A DNA stretch of 64,000 bases from Amblyornis subalaris (Eukaryota > Chordata > Aves > Passeriformes > Ptilonorhynchidae): contig JACAXG010000068.1 of assembly GCA_018881555.1 (NCBI GenBank), forward strand, positions 3,759,478 through 3,823,477, in the 5' to 3' direction. Positions within the stretch are counted from its first letter, which is position 1, and each line of letters starts with the position of its first letter. The notes below the pieces were generated by a model. It was given only the letters and a program-made list of their open reading frames with translations, had not been told where the DNA came from and made no database searches. This document shows, piece by piece, positions 1-12,975 of the stretch. The position numbers were made by a program, and so were the translations under genes.

Positions 1-3000
1 ATCTTGGTTTGTTTGATCAGGAATGAGTCAATGGGAGGAGAACCTGCTCTCTGAGGCGCACCCAGGGTTCAGAGCGGCTTTGAAGGAAGGGTTCTCTCTG
101 GCAGGGCTGCAAGTCTCTGATCCTCTTTGCATACACAGGCTCCCATCCTCGAGTCACAAATGCCTTGTGAGCCCAGGTGTGTGTTCTCTAACACAGAACA
201 ACACNTTTACAGAAAGCACCAGTGTTGAGAACAGCCACGTTCTCTGGAGCTCACTCCTGCTTTTGGTGGGGGTGACAGATGGATCCCAGTACCAGTGTGA
301 CTCTGACTTCCCTGCTCCAGGCTCTTTGCTTCTCTTAGCCAGAACACTGACACCAAGTTGCACTTCTTAAACTCCAACTTGGAGTTCTGCTTTAAATTCT
401 GCANGGTTTTTTAATTTTTTTTTTTGTTTTGAGCTACATGAGAACAATACCAGGAGGACAGAACAAATCACTCTGAAGTTGCTTTGAGTTCTCAGTACAA
501 AGAAATATTACAAAAACTTCCCACACAAATAACAAAGAACAGTGTTGGGCCATGAGTTTCCATGATGGACCTGTGCTCTGTCTCTGATCTACAGGGCAAA
601 GAAAAGCATTGTCACTGCCCTGGGTAGGTACTGCAGATCCCTCCTTCCATTTTAATATGTGAGGATGGGTTTACATAAACTCCAGCTTTCTGCAGGTTGC
701 CTNAAGCAGGGGGTTAATGCTTTAATGGAGTCACAGCACACGTTATCCAAAATACAGAATCGCTTCTACAGCTCAGAACCAGTTAGCAGTGGGCACTGTG
801 TGGCTGTTACCTGAAATAGCAGCTACTACATCAATGTCTACATCNAGCTGTTTGCAGGCTGGCTCACTCATTGCTCAGTAGAAATCATGGATNTTGGGGT
901 TTGGTTTTGTTGGGGGGGAAGAGGGATTCAGGTAAATCGCCCAGTCTGTTCCTAACAGCTTTATACCTATTGGAATGCTCTTGTTTGCTGAACTTAGACT
1001 ATGTAGAGATTACCAATAACCCATGTATTTTAGTTTCTCTTGAAATGTGTAATAAATGCAATCAGAATCTTTGTTTAAAAAGAAATCTGTGTTTAAAGTT
1101 GTGCTGCCTCTTCCCTCAGATTCACTGTGAAAGCTGCCAGAACTCCCAGACTATAGGAACACAGGGACGTAAATAACCTATTCATTAAAATGATCCATTA
1201 AGGGAAATCCTTTCAGATCCTTTAATCTGTGAGAAATTGGTTAGTTAATACTGTCAGGCATGTGTGCATCTGTATCTGTGCTTGACTGGGAAGTACCCAA
1301 CCATCTCCCAGCACAGCTTCACCTTCCTGGAAGGAAGGAAGGAACAGTGCAGTGACTAAATCAATTTGCTTCTCATGAGAGGGTTTTGGCTCTGAGAGCC
1401 CCCACGAAGGTAGCCATAATAAAGGCATCATTTGTTAATAATGCAAGCAGGGGATTAGATGGGGATTCAGTAGGCTGGTAATAGGGATTTTCAGGAGCCC
1501 CTCGGTGTATGGCTGGAGCTCAGGTTTGCATTGCTGGAGAACGGAGCTGTCTGGTGGCTCTTCTTGGCTGCAGTGAGACCAANGTAGTAGCCAAGCTCTG
1601 GCAAGTGTCTGTTGGTTCTTGGTAGCCAAGTTCTGGCAAGTGTCTCTGGGTTCTCTCACCAGAAAACCAAAACAGAGAGGAGGACTTGTGNGGTGACTCC
1701 TTTAATTCCCAAGCACTTTTCTCCAGGCTGTTTTGTAATTAACATCCCAAAGGGAGCTGAAGACCTCATTAAGTCAATTTTATTGAAGGGGAGGTTTTCA
1801 AAGGTCTGTCTCCAGGTACCTGCCAGTAGGCAGCACCTCTGCAGCCCCACCTTGCTCTGCCACCCAAAGCTGGCTAAGGGCTGGATTTCCTTTGCCAGTG
1901 TGTCACGGAGTTCCTGTCCCTCAGCGGGACATGCCTCAGCTCTGAAGAAACATGGCTGGGAGTTCTTTGCTCCATTTTTGATCCTGTTCAAGCAGCTCTT
2001 CCTCTCTGGCCACGCACATCTCGACACCTGTGGCCATGGCTGTCCCCTTGGAGCTGTCCCATGCTCACAATGCATCCTTGTGCTCCCCCAATGCCAGCAG
2101 CACAATCCCTTGAGACAGGCTAAGAAGTAGCTCGTGACTGGAGTTCCAGTTCACATAGTTCAATTAAATCCCTGTTAATCTCGTTCAGACCTAATTTACT
2201 TTCATTCTCATGCACACGCCTCTCTCTGCTTCAGAGAGGTTCTGGTGAGGTTCCCCACCAACAGGACTGAAGAGCCCGAGGCCCCATCAGGGCACTGATG
2301 TTTGCAGAGCAGCCCCCTCGTCCAGTCAATAAGCTCTGATTATTTCCCAGCCTGTCATGAAAAATGAAAATACTCCTTCAGTGCCTGGGTTTAGGGAAGG
2401 TCAAGCTATCTGGTGATGCTTGAGGAGACGATAAGGAAGCTGTAGGAGGGGAGGATCTGCTCAGTATCTCTTGTTTCCCAGGGCACTGCCGAACCATTCC
2501 CCTGTGTGCGTGTGTTAATTTTTGGACAGCTGAGAGCTGGGGTGCTGGACTTCTCTCCTGGGAGCATCTCTTCCACACTGATACTTCTTTCAGGCAGAAG
2601 TTGTGTTGTTCACAGCCTGTGGCCTGCAGGGATTGAGATGACTGTATTGATTTAGTTGTTTGTTTATTAATCTCATGAGGCATCAGACTGACTGCAGTGA
2701 GGAAATGGGATGATGAATGGAGAGTGCTGGAGTACAGAGCATTGCTGCCTGTTTGATGATTAGCTTGATTGCTGGCTTTGGCACTGGGAAGGGAACTGAC
2801 CCTCCTCTTCCTCATGTAGCAAGGAGGGATGATTTGGTTGGGAAGCATTCCCTTTCTCCCTGTCCACAGACGTGGGCTGTAATCAATGTTTGCATTCCTT
2901 CTCCAGTTGACAGTCACTGCAGGTCCAAGGTCCGGCTCTTCTCTGGTAGTTTGTGGCTTTTGAGCAGTGGTTGGTGGGGGTGTTCTCTGGCTTTTGGTAC

Positions 3001-6000
3001 CCAGGCCATTGTGCAGTAGCTGCTCAAAATGTCTCTTGCTTGGGGCTGGCAATTGCAGGGCAATGAAATCAGCTTCCTGCCTCTCCCTTGAAATTCAGCC
3101 GATTTTCCCATTTCATGATGATTCCTCCCAATTTGTGGCTTTTCTGTCACCNTAAATCACTCCCATGCCCCCTCTTGTTGCTTCCAGCCTGTAGACTCAC
3201 GTCCACTGCAGTTGTTCTGTCCTTGCAGACACATTTTACCTGCCAGTGACGATGGGCATCACCTGCTGTTACCAAGGAAGAACATACAAAGAAGGAACGG
3301 GTGGAGGAGCATCCAGGATGGAGAAAGGTGTCCCTTTGTAATCTTCAGTGACGATTTTTTCAGCCAACAGATGTAACTGCTGGGGAAGGAATTTTCCCTG
3401 CCTTGGGAGNCTCAGATATACCCAGGCAGCTCTGCCAAGCACATCATCCCCCTGAGCCACGAGCAGCCAAGCCCATCACACCCCACACTTCTGAGCTCGT
3501 GATAAGTGAGCGCTGTGGTGCTGCGTGTGCTCCCCACCGCCCGCTCAGATCCTGCTCCTCGCCAGCACACGCAAGATTCGTCTTGTGCAGTCCCAAACCT
3601 CTCGCAGTGCTCACTTCCCTCCTGCAGCTTCCCTGGTTTCATTNGCTGCCTGCAGGCCCCGGTGTGGCTTTGATGCCCCTTGCACCCTGCTTGCCGTGCC
3701 CTGGGAAAGCACAGTCCCGGTGAGGACGCAGCAGTGCAGAGCGGGGGGGTTGGAGCACAGAGGCTGNCAGGTTCCTCTGGGGCTTCAGCCCAGCCTTTCT
3801 GGCTGGTGGGTACAAGGTAAACCTGCTTTGGGTCACATCTGCTCTGCTTTTTGAAAACAGCCGTTGCCTGGCTGATGTCTCTTGTACGTGAAGAGCTCAG
3901 CTCCCAGTTGGTGCAAGGGTTGAAGGGCTCTCACTTCTTCCTCTCTCCAGCTCCAGGCAAGGAGCTGTGTCCTTAGCACCGTGCCCTACTAGAAGTCCTA
4001 TTTACACAGCATTCTTTTTTTGTGAAACCTGTACTCTGGATGTCTCCATGTTTCTTGCCAGAGGCTGTCCCAGCCTCTGATCTGCCACCTCCCTAAGTGT
4101 CAAGTTCAGCCAGTCCCAGTTCATGGACTGGGGCCATGGAAGGCATCAGCAATGGCCTGAGACGTCTCATATCTTGCCCAAGCTACAACCCAGGTGTCCC
4201 TGGCTCCAAGGCTTGTTCCTGCTGCCTTCCCTTTGGCTGCTGCTTCTGCAAAAGCCATCCCAAGCTTATAAATTCACCTTGCCATGAGCCAAAGTCCAGA
4301 GTACGACAGGCAAGCTCTCGCAGGCAAAGCCACTCCCGCTGCCCTAGGAACCAGCTCCAGACGTTTCCTGCAGTTATTTGTGCCTCAACTCTGGCAGCAC
4401 AGGCAGGAGGTCTGCTGGAGCCATGCTGCCAGCATGGAGTTTGTGGGGTCACATCCCTCCAGCTCCCCAAGGGCAGCTCTTGTCCATCGCTGGGTGGCCC
4501 ACNCGGTAACCACAGGGCTGGGCTGCGGCTGCTGGGGTCTGTGCGGGAGAGGGTCCTCATGGCTGTGGTTCCCACATTGCAGCTACTTGTGCTGCTGCAG
4601 TGGCTCCTTTGGTGGCTGAAGCAGATGTCCCCCAGTGTCAGGCCTAGGCAGGAGGAGCAGATTTTGAGAGAAGCTGCAACCAGTTCTAGTCCCTACCTCC
4701 CCCCTCACTTAACTCNCTTTAAACTGAGCCCAGATCCAAACGTCATGGTTGAAGTTTTTCAGATTCACATTTTGGCCTCCTTAGCTCATCCCTCGCTCGA
4801 AGGACCAAGGCTGGATGATTAAGGGGAAACACCCTCGTGTCTGCTCAGGCTCTGCTTGCTCAGGCTGCAGGCGTGTCAGCAAGCAGCTGGGTGCTGGCAG
4901 GGAGGGAACGTCACAGCCCTGGGGCAGGGTCACCTGGATGTGGCTACCAGGGCTCTGCACCAGCCAGCCGTCCTCTACTGCTCTGCTACTGAATCGAGCC
5001 AGAACCAGGGCTATAAATCTCATCTGGATGAGTTTCCTCGAGTTTTTGTGAGCTGCTCTTTTCTGTGGATAGTAAGACTGGCCAAAAAGCAGAATTTCCG
5101 TGCTGGGAGGTGCCAGCATCTTGTGTGTGGCTTTTATGCTGAGCTGAGGCAAGAAGCAAAACGTGTCGGATTTTTGCCCAAATGAGCTCTTCCAAGATAT
5201 TTAATTCAGATTGTATTGAAGCATATATTATCAGTCAGAAACCTGACAGGAAATGTTGTGCCTTTATTGACCATGCAGATAATTTCAGCCCACAGCTGTT
5301 GAACTTGGTGCCTCCTTATTAAATATTTGCATGTCACCGAGTCAGTGATTTCCCCCACAGTCCTTTCCCCCAGGGAATTTTGCAATGACACTTCCCGTCT
5401 GGGGCTAAGGGCCCCTTTTGCACAGCAGAATGTCACCACACTGAGGGACACAACAGGTCCTGAGCCCTCCTTGTAACTTCTCAGNTGCCCCTTTTTATCC
5501 TATAATCTGCAGGATGCTGGCGATTGCTGCTCGTCTCCTGCAGCCCTGATGCTCAGTGTGGGAGAGAATAGCCAGAATCATCATTTCTAGCATGAAATAT
5601 TGCCAAATGGCTCGTACTGCAGGGGTTATTCTGGTCAATCCCCCTCAGTAAATCAGCTCCTGAGCTTGAAACTGCAGCTTCCCTAACAGGGCTGGTGGTG
5701 CTGATCATTTCCCATCATACACACACTATTTGCAGGGCCGTAAAGCTCAATGATCATAAAATCTCAGGGCAGGAGCCGTGGCTGCCTCTCTCTCTGCCCA
5801 GCATCTCAAACACAACCATTATATTATTAATAGTAATAATTCCTGCAACTATATTTGGAATTTGCAGTGAACAAAGTGCAGCCTCAGGAACAGAATCCAA
5901 TAGACAGAACTTATTCACGCGTGCCAAGGGGATGCTTAAAAATAAAGCTGGCTGGAGATGAATAGATGTTTTGTTGTAAATCCACAGTTACTTTGGAGAG

Positions 6001-8680
6001 GTCAGGGCTCAGATCAAATACTGGACCCAACAAGCACCCTCTTACCTCACAGGAGGATTTCAGGAGCCCTGTGGAGCAGTTTGATCTGCACACCTGGAGG
6101 GGGAAGGAGCCACGTACTTACTGACTTACTCATGAGAGTGACAGTGTCTGCCCACAGTAACTCTCATTCTTGTTCCTGATGAAACTTGTGTAAAGGTCAG
6201 CAAGAACACACAGAAGTACATGAGCGTGTCTTCATTTCTTTTTAAAATATAATTTCAAGACATCCTATAATAACCAAGCCACTGGAAATAGTGCTACCTT
6301 TGTTCAAATTGAAAGTACCTGGTTTTCAGTTTCTGTAATCCTCTTCCTCTCTCTGGGGTGGGTTTTATCAGTGCTATTTAAAACTGAAGAATCATATCAA
6401 GAAAATAAGTTTCGAACAAGAGACCAAAATCCCTGGTTGGGTTAGAGAAGTAAAAATTGTGCATCAGCCTGTTTAAAGACAAATATTTGGAGTGAGGCAG
6501 GAGGCAAAGGGAAGTGGGTGGCCAGGGAGTGTCCATCAGGCTCAGGACCCCATGGCTGAGCCAGGAGTGCTCTGGGGTGTGCTGGGTTGCTTAAATGGTC
6601 TTAAATCGCATTATCACCAGCGCTGCATGTTTAATGTCAGTCCTGTGAGGGCACATTCCTGCATCTGAGCCCAAAAGATAAGAGTCTGGGTTGAGAGTGT
6701 TTGTAATTTTAGATTTGCACATTGGCATCATCTTAGAAGAAGGAGAGGTTGTGTCTTGGACTTGGTCTGGCGTGTTGAAAGGCTCCNTGCTGTGGGTGTT
6801 TGCCTTCCAGCAACGGGCCGGCACCGCCAGAGATGGAAACTCCGATTGGGAGGACAGCCTGGAGAAAAGAAGTTGATTGCAAAAGAGAAAAACAAAATAC
6901 AAATATTTATAAGTCATAATTGCATCTTAGATTTGGGTCTGGATCCAGTAGAGGCTGAGTCATCCTCACCAGCTCACCCGGGGCCGGAGCCAGGTCCCCG
7001 CTCCCCCAGGGTGCTCTCCCCTCNGGCAGCGCTCCGGGCCCGCGGAGTGGGTGCTCCTGGGACAGGGAGGGACAGGGGAGTGTCCCCGTGTCCCCGTGCG
7101 GCACAGCAGGGAGAAGGTGTGGGGCTCCCCAGGCATTGGTGTGANCCCCTCTTTTCCCTAGGGTACGTCCGTATGGGTGAACAGAGCAGTACCCGGCACT
7201 GCCCCACACAACCCAGCAAATTCCTTCACCCCACATCGGTTGAAGAATCCTTCCCATCACATCCCCACGCCAGCTGAATAGCAGAGGGGGTGGGCTGAGA
7301 GTTAACACCCCCAAAAAGCCTCGGTGCAAAGCGGGCTGTGGGTGGATGCTCCGGCAAGGAGCAAGCAGGGCTGCCCCCCCCAACAACACACGCCACGGGT
7401 GCGCGGGGAGCCCGGCCGGCCTCGCCCGGCCTTGGGAGGGAGCCGAGAGGGAAAGCGTCCCCTGCCCGGCTGCAGGGACCTTATCAGCGGCAGCTCCTCC
7501 CAGGGAAGGGCCCCTCACAATGTGCTGGCCACGGGTGATGGATCGGTGCGTGCATGACTCCTTGTTCCTGGTGACTCATGGATTCGCCTTCCCCAGTGTC
7601 ATGGGAAATATTTTTTTAATAACTCAAAAGGCGGGGGCGAGTGGGAAACAGAAAGAAAAAGTCCACCACATAGTTCTCTAAAACTTGTTAACTTCCGAAA
7701 TTGTTTCTGAAGTGTCAGTTCTTGCTCAGAGTAAAGGGGGGTTCGGAAAACCCCCGCGGAGTGGCTGCAGGGTTGGTCGGAGCGGCGGGCAGGGATGGCA
7801 GAGGTGGTGCTGGAAATACACGGGTCTCTGGAGCTGGCCAGCAGCCGAGCGTGCCGGATGAAAGAGCCAAATCGGGGTTTAAGGAGTAGACTGCTTCACC
7901 CTCTTTCTTCTCGGAGAAAAACGTGACAGGGAACACTTCAGTGGATCGCCAGTGGGGGAGGTGGGAGAGCTGCCAGCGCCGCTGAGCTGGTCGGGCAGCC
8001 CCGACGGTCTGGGTGCAGGCATTGGGACACCCGGCTGAGACCCGAGCCCGTGTGTGCACCCCGGCACCGCTCTGTGCCGGGGAAAAACAGGCATTTCCCA
8101 CCTCCTCCTCCTCCTCCTGCTGAAAGGAGAAGGTGCTGAGGAGCGAGGGGAGGGATGGCTGGAACCGTTCCCGTGTGCCCACCCGCCTGAGCAGGACTCG
8201 GGGGCACCCGCACCTCTCCCAGCTCTGCACAGGGCGATGGTGCCCGCTGCGGACTGGGCGCCCCTGGAACACACACAGCTCCAGGCTGCCTTGTTTTGGA
8301 GGCCGGCACCGGCTGCTGGGGCGAGCGAGGGTGGGAGGTGTTAACCCATGAACGGGATAGATGTCCCAGCGGAGCAGAGATACCGCTGTGTGCCTGTGCT
8401 GCCTCCAAAGGGCCCCAGGAAGATCCCCGGGTTCCCAGGGAGGCCCAGGACGTGGTTTATCTTTGCCTGCTTTNCCATCTGAAGTTTTGCCTCTTTCTGA
8501 CTTCAGAGAAGGGGGAACGTGGTTTGCAGCCCTCTGGGAAGGCGAGGTGTCCCTCCTGGGGATGNGGAGGTACAGAACCTGACAAAACAGCATTTCCCCT
8601 GCAATTCGCCGTGTGTTAGAGCTGTTTAATAAAGCGAACCGCGACCCAGCCGGGTTTCAGCCTCCTGAAAATCACTTTTC
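1..8680. other. Upstream intergenic region, no gene recognised
   Basis: I find no exon series, conserved protein or RNA gene here. Open frames are short, interrupted and compositionally ordinary. The mammalian upstream neighbour of SRC, MANBAL, was looked for and not seen in any translated frame. The region is AT-moderate to about 6.9 kb and becomes GC-richer from about 7.0 kb towards the SRC CpG island. A short tandem duplication at 1587-1655 is listed separately. It could hold distal regulatory elements or unannotated non-coding exons, which cannot be judged from one sequence. Confidence 0.5.
1587..1655. repeat. Two-copy tandem duplication, unit about 34 bp
   Basis: The words tagccaagctctggcaagtg and tagccaagttctggcaagtg occur next to each other, each followed by a related tgt/tct and ggttct stretch. 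This is a local duplication of about 34 bp with a few substitutions. Confidence 0.75.
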
Positions 8681-9033
8681 TGCTACCAGCTACGGCTTCC
8701 AGGTACCACACCAGGACAGCCCGCCGGGGCGAGCAGCGCTGAGCTCGGGTGGGAGCACCCCCGGCCCCTCACCCGCGGGGCGACGCGCCCCGAGCAGCGC
8801 GGCCGCCGCTCCCACGCGTGTCCCCGGCGCGACCAGGCGGTTCCCCCGCCGCGGGCCGGGACGCGCCGGCAGCGCCGGCGGCGGGGGCGGCCCCTGGGCC
8901 GTGCGCGCCCCGCGGAGCCCGGCTGCCCGGAGCCTTCTCCCTGAAAAAAAAAAAAGACACGGAGGGAGGGGAGGGGCTGCTGCTGCCTTTTCCCCCATCC
9001 TCCGTTTCCGGTTTGCTGCCATATTACTCTCCT

Positions 9034-9035
<2 letters not shown>

Positions 9036-9084
<49 letters not shown>
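9036..9084. repeat. Homopolymer T tract of 49 bases inside the CpG island
   Basis: An uninterrupted T run is flanked by pyrimidine-rich sequence (ctccttc before, ttttcccctcccc after). It may be a promoter polypyrimidine tract, the reversed A tail of a retroposed sequence, or a length-unstable assembly feature. Confidence 0.9.
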
Positions 9085-9089
<5 letters not shown>

Positions 9090-9179
9090 TCCCCTCCCCG
9101 CGGTGCCCCCCCGCCCCGCAGAAGGGGTGAGCGGGGGCGGGCGCGGCACCGGAGGCGCGCCGGGGCCGCGGCGCCGTGC

Positions 9180-9363
9180 GATGCTGCTGCCGGCGGCGCA
9201 GCCCTGAGCCCGGCCCCGTGCGGGGCGGTGCGGGCACCGAGCGAGCGCGGCGGCGGCGGCGGCGGCGGGGGGCGGCGGCCGCGCCCCCGGCGCGGAGACA
9301 AAGCCGGGGCCGAGCGCTGGAGGCGAGCGGCGGGGGCGGCCCCGCTGCGCGGACGGGCGGGAG
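9180..9363 (+). other. SRC: SRC non-coding first exon (5' part uncertain)
   Basis: The exon ends at GGCGGGAG|GTGAGTGG, a strong donor at 9363/9364. Its start is not defined; a TSS anywhere from about 9100 to 9250 would fit. A short upstream frame beginning ATGCTGCTGCCGG at about 9181 stops within nine codons and could act as a uORF if included. SRC genes of birds and mammals are known to have several untranslated 5' exons. This one is inferred from the CpG island and the donor. Confidence 0.5.
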
Positions 9364-9409
9364 GTGAGTGGCGGCGGCGGCGGCGGGGGTGCCCCGCTGT
9401 GGGGCGGGC

Positions 9410-9850
9410 GGGGGGTCCCGCGGTCCGGCAGCGGGGTCCGGCGGGGGGTGCGCGGGGTCCGGCAGTGGATCCGGCGGGGGATGCCCGGGGTCCGGCCGAG
9501 GGGTCCGGCGGGGGATGTCCGCAGTGGGGACCAGCGGGGCGGCGGGGGGATGCCCGCAGTGGGATGCCCGCAGAGGAGTCCGGCGGGTCGGCGAGGGGAT
9601 GCCCGCGGTCCCGCGAGCTGGTTGTGGGTCCGATCGGGGATGCTGGCGGCTTGGCAGGGAGGCGGTGGGTCCGGCCGAGGATGCCCAGGCTGCTGTGGGG
9701 CAGCTGTGGGTCCGGCAGCGAGGGATGCCCGCAGCCCGGAGAGCTGGCCGCGGGTCCCCGCAAAGATGCTGGCGGACTGGCGCTGGGTGTCGGTGGGGTG
9801 GCTGTGGGTCCAGCGGGATCCACATGGTCTGGTAGGTCAGCCGTGGGTCT
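9410..9850. repeat. Degenerate GC-rich minisatellite
   Basis: Words such as ggtccggcgggggatgcc, gatgcccgcagtggg and gtgggtccggc recur many times with variable spacing. This forms a decayed tandem array with units of roughly 15-35 bp. It creates long artificial open frames on both strands with Pro/Arg/Gly-rich translations. Confidence 0.7.
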
Positions 9851-12800
9851 GGCTGGGGGTGTCACTGCCTGGCGGGGCAGAGCTGGGGACGCGGGGGGTC
9901 CGGCGGGGCGGCCCCGCCTGCCTGCAACTCCCCTTTGTTGTGCTCAGGGGCTGTGGGGGACCCCCGGGAGCGCAGGGCGGGGACAGCCGGGCTGTATGTA
10001 GGCCAGGACATGAAATATTCATCGCCCCCCTGCTTTGATGTCTCGTGATCCGCTTCCCTTGTCGTGTTTGTTCACCGGTGATTCTGGGGCCAGTGTCCAG
10101 CCCTGATGGACCTGGCGAATAGTGCCCCTCTCTGTGCCCCTCTCTGTGCCCCTCGCCGTGCCCGGCTGGCTCAGCCTGCTGGGGGGCTGCAGAGCCCCGG
10201 CTTCTCTGATTTAAGACTTCCTCCAGTCGGGAAGTTCCCCATCGTAGCCTGGGCAATCGAACCCCCGTGTGTGGCTGCAAGTGGTGGCAGTGGCGTGTCC
10301 CCACTGTCTCTGTCACAGCCCCCAGTGCCATGGAAGGGCATCGTGCCTTTTGCCCTGAGCCACACCGGGGTCAGGATGAGGTTTTATCCTGCTCCCTGCC
10401 CAGACAGGCTGTGCTGTGTCCTGGTGCTGCTTGGGGTGGACACAGGGGCAACCTGCGGGGATGAGGCTGCTGCACAGGGCTGTGTGCATGGGCATGGGGC
10501 TGGCAGGGAGCTGGCATCTTGTGGCCTGACCCGGGAGTGGCCCTGTCTGGTGCTGGGCATCATCTCCAGGAGCTGCACAGCCTCCTGCGGGACCTGCTGG
10601 AGTGAGTGGGGATCTGCTGCATCTCCCTGTGTTTTGCTGGCCCTGCACAGTGCACGCTTCCCTGGCCCTTCCTCGCCCCAGGGGCTGCTGCGGTATGCCA
10701 GGGCTCAGACCTGGACTTGGTGCCAGGAGGTGACTGTGGTCCTGGTCCTGGTCCCAAAGACGCTGAGCAGCAGTAAAGGTCGTACGTGGCAGGGAGCAGA
10801 TTGTGCTGCCCTGTGTGTGCCATGGCCCATCCTTGTAGCTTCCCAGAAGTGATGCAATGGAAGGGGCATGATGTGACTGCTCCATGCAGCCAGAGGGTTC
10901 CTCAAGACAGGTTCCACCGCCCCGTGGCAGTAGGAGCTGGGGACAGTGGAGGGTGCAGAGCCCGGGGTTCCCTGGGGTGAGCTCCTGCCTGTTCAGCAGG
11001 GACAGGGACAAGACAGCACATATCCAGCAGTGCTTTATGAAACTGCATGAAGGTGGCAACAAAATACTTGATTTTTCTTCCTCCTGCCCAGCTGGTGCTC
11101 CCAGAGGAGGAGGTGCTGGGGGTCTTTGTTGCTCTCCTCTTAGCTGAGGAGATACCCCTGCCAGCAGTGACCGGTGCGAGAACCAAGTCGTGACAAACCT
11201 TCCCAAGGTTTGTCCCTGCCAGGCTTGGAGACCCTCCTCAGAACCCAGTGGCTCAACATGTGCCCAGGCCCCCCGTGCAGCAGGTATTGGTCAGACAGTC
11301 GTAGGGGCTGGCAAGGCTGTCTGGGAAGGCGTGGGAATGGGAATGTGCAGGGAGACATCAGCAGTCTTGCACTTTAAAGCAATACCCTTTCTGTCATTTC
11401 CACTGTGAGGCTGCTCCTGACCCCTTTGCCATAGAGGCTGATCCTGTGTTACCTGTGCTAAGCCCTCAGCTTCAGCTGGCTCCAAATCCAGCTGGAGCAA
11501 ACCCTTGGCACTCGGTGTCCGAGCCGAGGCTCGTGTGCTGGCTCCCCAGGGAGCTGTGTCTCTGTAATCATTAGCCAGTTAATGCTTATTTATCAGGGAA
11601 GAACACCTTTGCTTGGGAGATCGAGGGTCAATTCTTACTTCCAAGCTTTGACCTGGGAGCAGCAGGGCAGAGGCTCCTCCAAGCACCTTCTGGCTTTGCC
11701 AAAACAGCCCAAGACAGGGTTATTTATGGGCTGCGCAGCAGCAGCGAAGGGAAGTCCAATGTTCCCTGTCTCGATCGTTAGTGGCCTTGCAGTGCTCCCT
11801 GTGTGATGGAGATGCCCTAACGATAGCTCTGCCCTTTAATGACTTTGTGCCAGAGTGATGGAAAATCATGGAGGTTCCGCGGGGAGGCAGAAAGGGCCGT
11901 CCCAGCCCCTGGCTGGGGAGCTGGGGGATGAGACGAGGAGAGCGCTGCGGTGACTGACCGATCTGGAGCCTCTGCTGCAGAGACAATCCTTTGCTGCCTT
12001 GGCGGCACAGAGGGGACATCAGCGATCCTGAGGCGGGGATGACCTTTAGGAGCATGGGCAGCTCCTGCGAAGCAGCATCATTTCACTGGACTCACTGAGG
12101 TGAGGAGGGGATGGACCATGGGGCTCCCGTGCCTCTCCCTGCTCCTGGTGTGGGATCCCGCCTGGCCTTTGAAGTCATCACAGAGCTAAACTCTTATCTA
12201 ATGAGACCTGAAGGACTTGGTTCACAACCTGTCATTTAAACAACCAGCAAAGGCGTGTAAGATCTTGAAAGAGAAGAGGTGGAGGCGAGCAAAGAGCCTG
12301 CGCCTCCTCCCAGCGTGTCTAAGGGGGGGAACCCGTGAGCATCACTGGGACAAAGCGCCGGACTCCTGGCACGGCTGCGGGAAATTGGAAAGCCTATCTG
12401 AAGCACTATTGTTTCCTGTGCTGTCTATTTTGCAGCTCGGTTTCCAACTTGTTTCTTTATCTCTTGGAACAATTTCCCATCTGAGCTCACTTCCGTAGTG
12501 CTCCACATCTCGCTCCAAAGCCCGCCTGGGCCAGCGTGCATCCCATCGGAAACGGCCTTGTCAGACAGCAGCACACCCCTGCACTGCTCCCTGCGAAAGA
12601 GAGCCCTTTAATCCCAGGCCCGGAGAGCAGCTCGGACCTCTGGATGGAAATAACCATCCATGCATAGCTGTTCCTGGGACAGGAGCGCGNTTTGTCACTG
12701 TTTCCAGTCCATGCTCCTCTTCCCGGCCGCCTGTAGCTGTGGGTGGTGCAGACCAGCTCCCCGGGGCTCGTGTCTTGCTGAAATTTCCACCCATCAGCAA

Positions 12801-12887
12801 AAACATGGCCATGTGTCACGGGGCTGTTTTAAAGCCTTTGGTTCCTCATCGCTTAAATGAGCAGCAAACCGGGAGATAGTCCGGAAT

Positions 12888-12975
12888 ATCATAGAATCCT
12901 GGAGTGGTTCGGGTTGGAAGGGACCTTAAAGCTCATCTAGTTCCAAGCCCCCTGACCATCCAGTTCCAGACTTGC
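12888..12975 (-). mobile_element. CR1 LINE 3' end fragment
   Basis: The stretch atcatagaatcctggagtgg, then ggttggaagggacc and catctagttccaagccccct, matches the well-known 3' terminal sequence of avian CR1, here reading in reverse orientation. Only the tail is present, as is usual for 5'-truncated CR1 copies. It supports an avian origin. Confidence 0.85.

Larger units (their letters stand above)
8690..9420 (+). promoter_or_regulatory. SRC: CpG island, probable main SRC promoter
   Basis: A dense CpG stretch with many GC boxes and CGG runs ends in a good 5' splice site at 9363/9364. It lies about 16 kb upstream of the SRC start codon on the same strand, where the housekeeping-type first exon is expected. 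No TATA box is seen. A 49-base T run at 9036-9084 splits the island. The assignment to SRC is inferred from position, strand and the donor site; no transcript was available. Confidence 0.6.

Noticed and set aside
4097..4822. 241-codon plus-strand frame
   Set aside because: Low-complexity Ser/Pro/Cys composition, unknown residues at n positions, no recognisable domain and no splice context.
1..9000. MANBAL, the upstream neighbour of SRC in mammals
   Set aside because: No frame resembling its short membrane protein was found on either strand.
8683..10038. Long open frames of 150-380 codons on both strands around 9-10 kb
   Set aside because: They overlap one another in several frames, are Pro/Arg/Gly/Ala-rich, run through the T tract (Lys or Phe runs) and arise from the GC-rich minisatellite and CpG island. 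No domain is seen.
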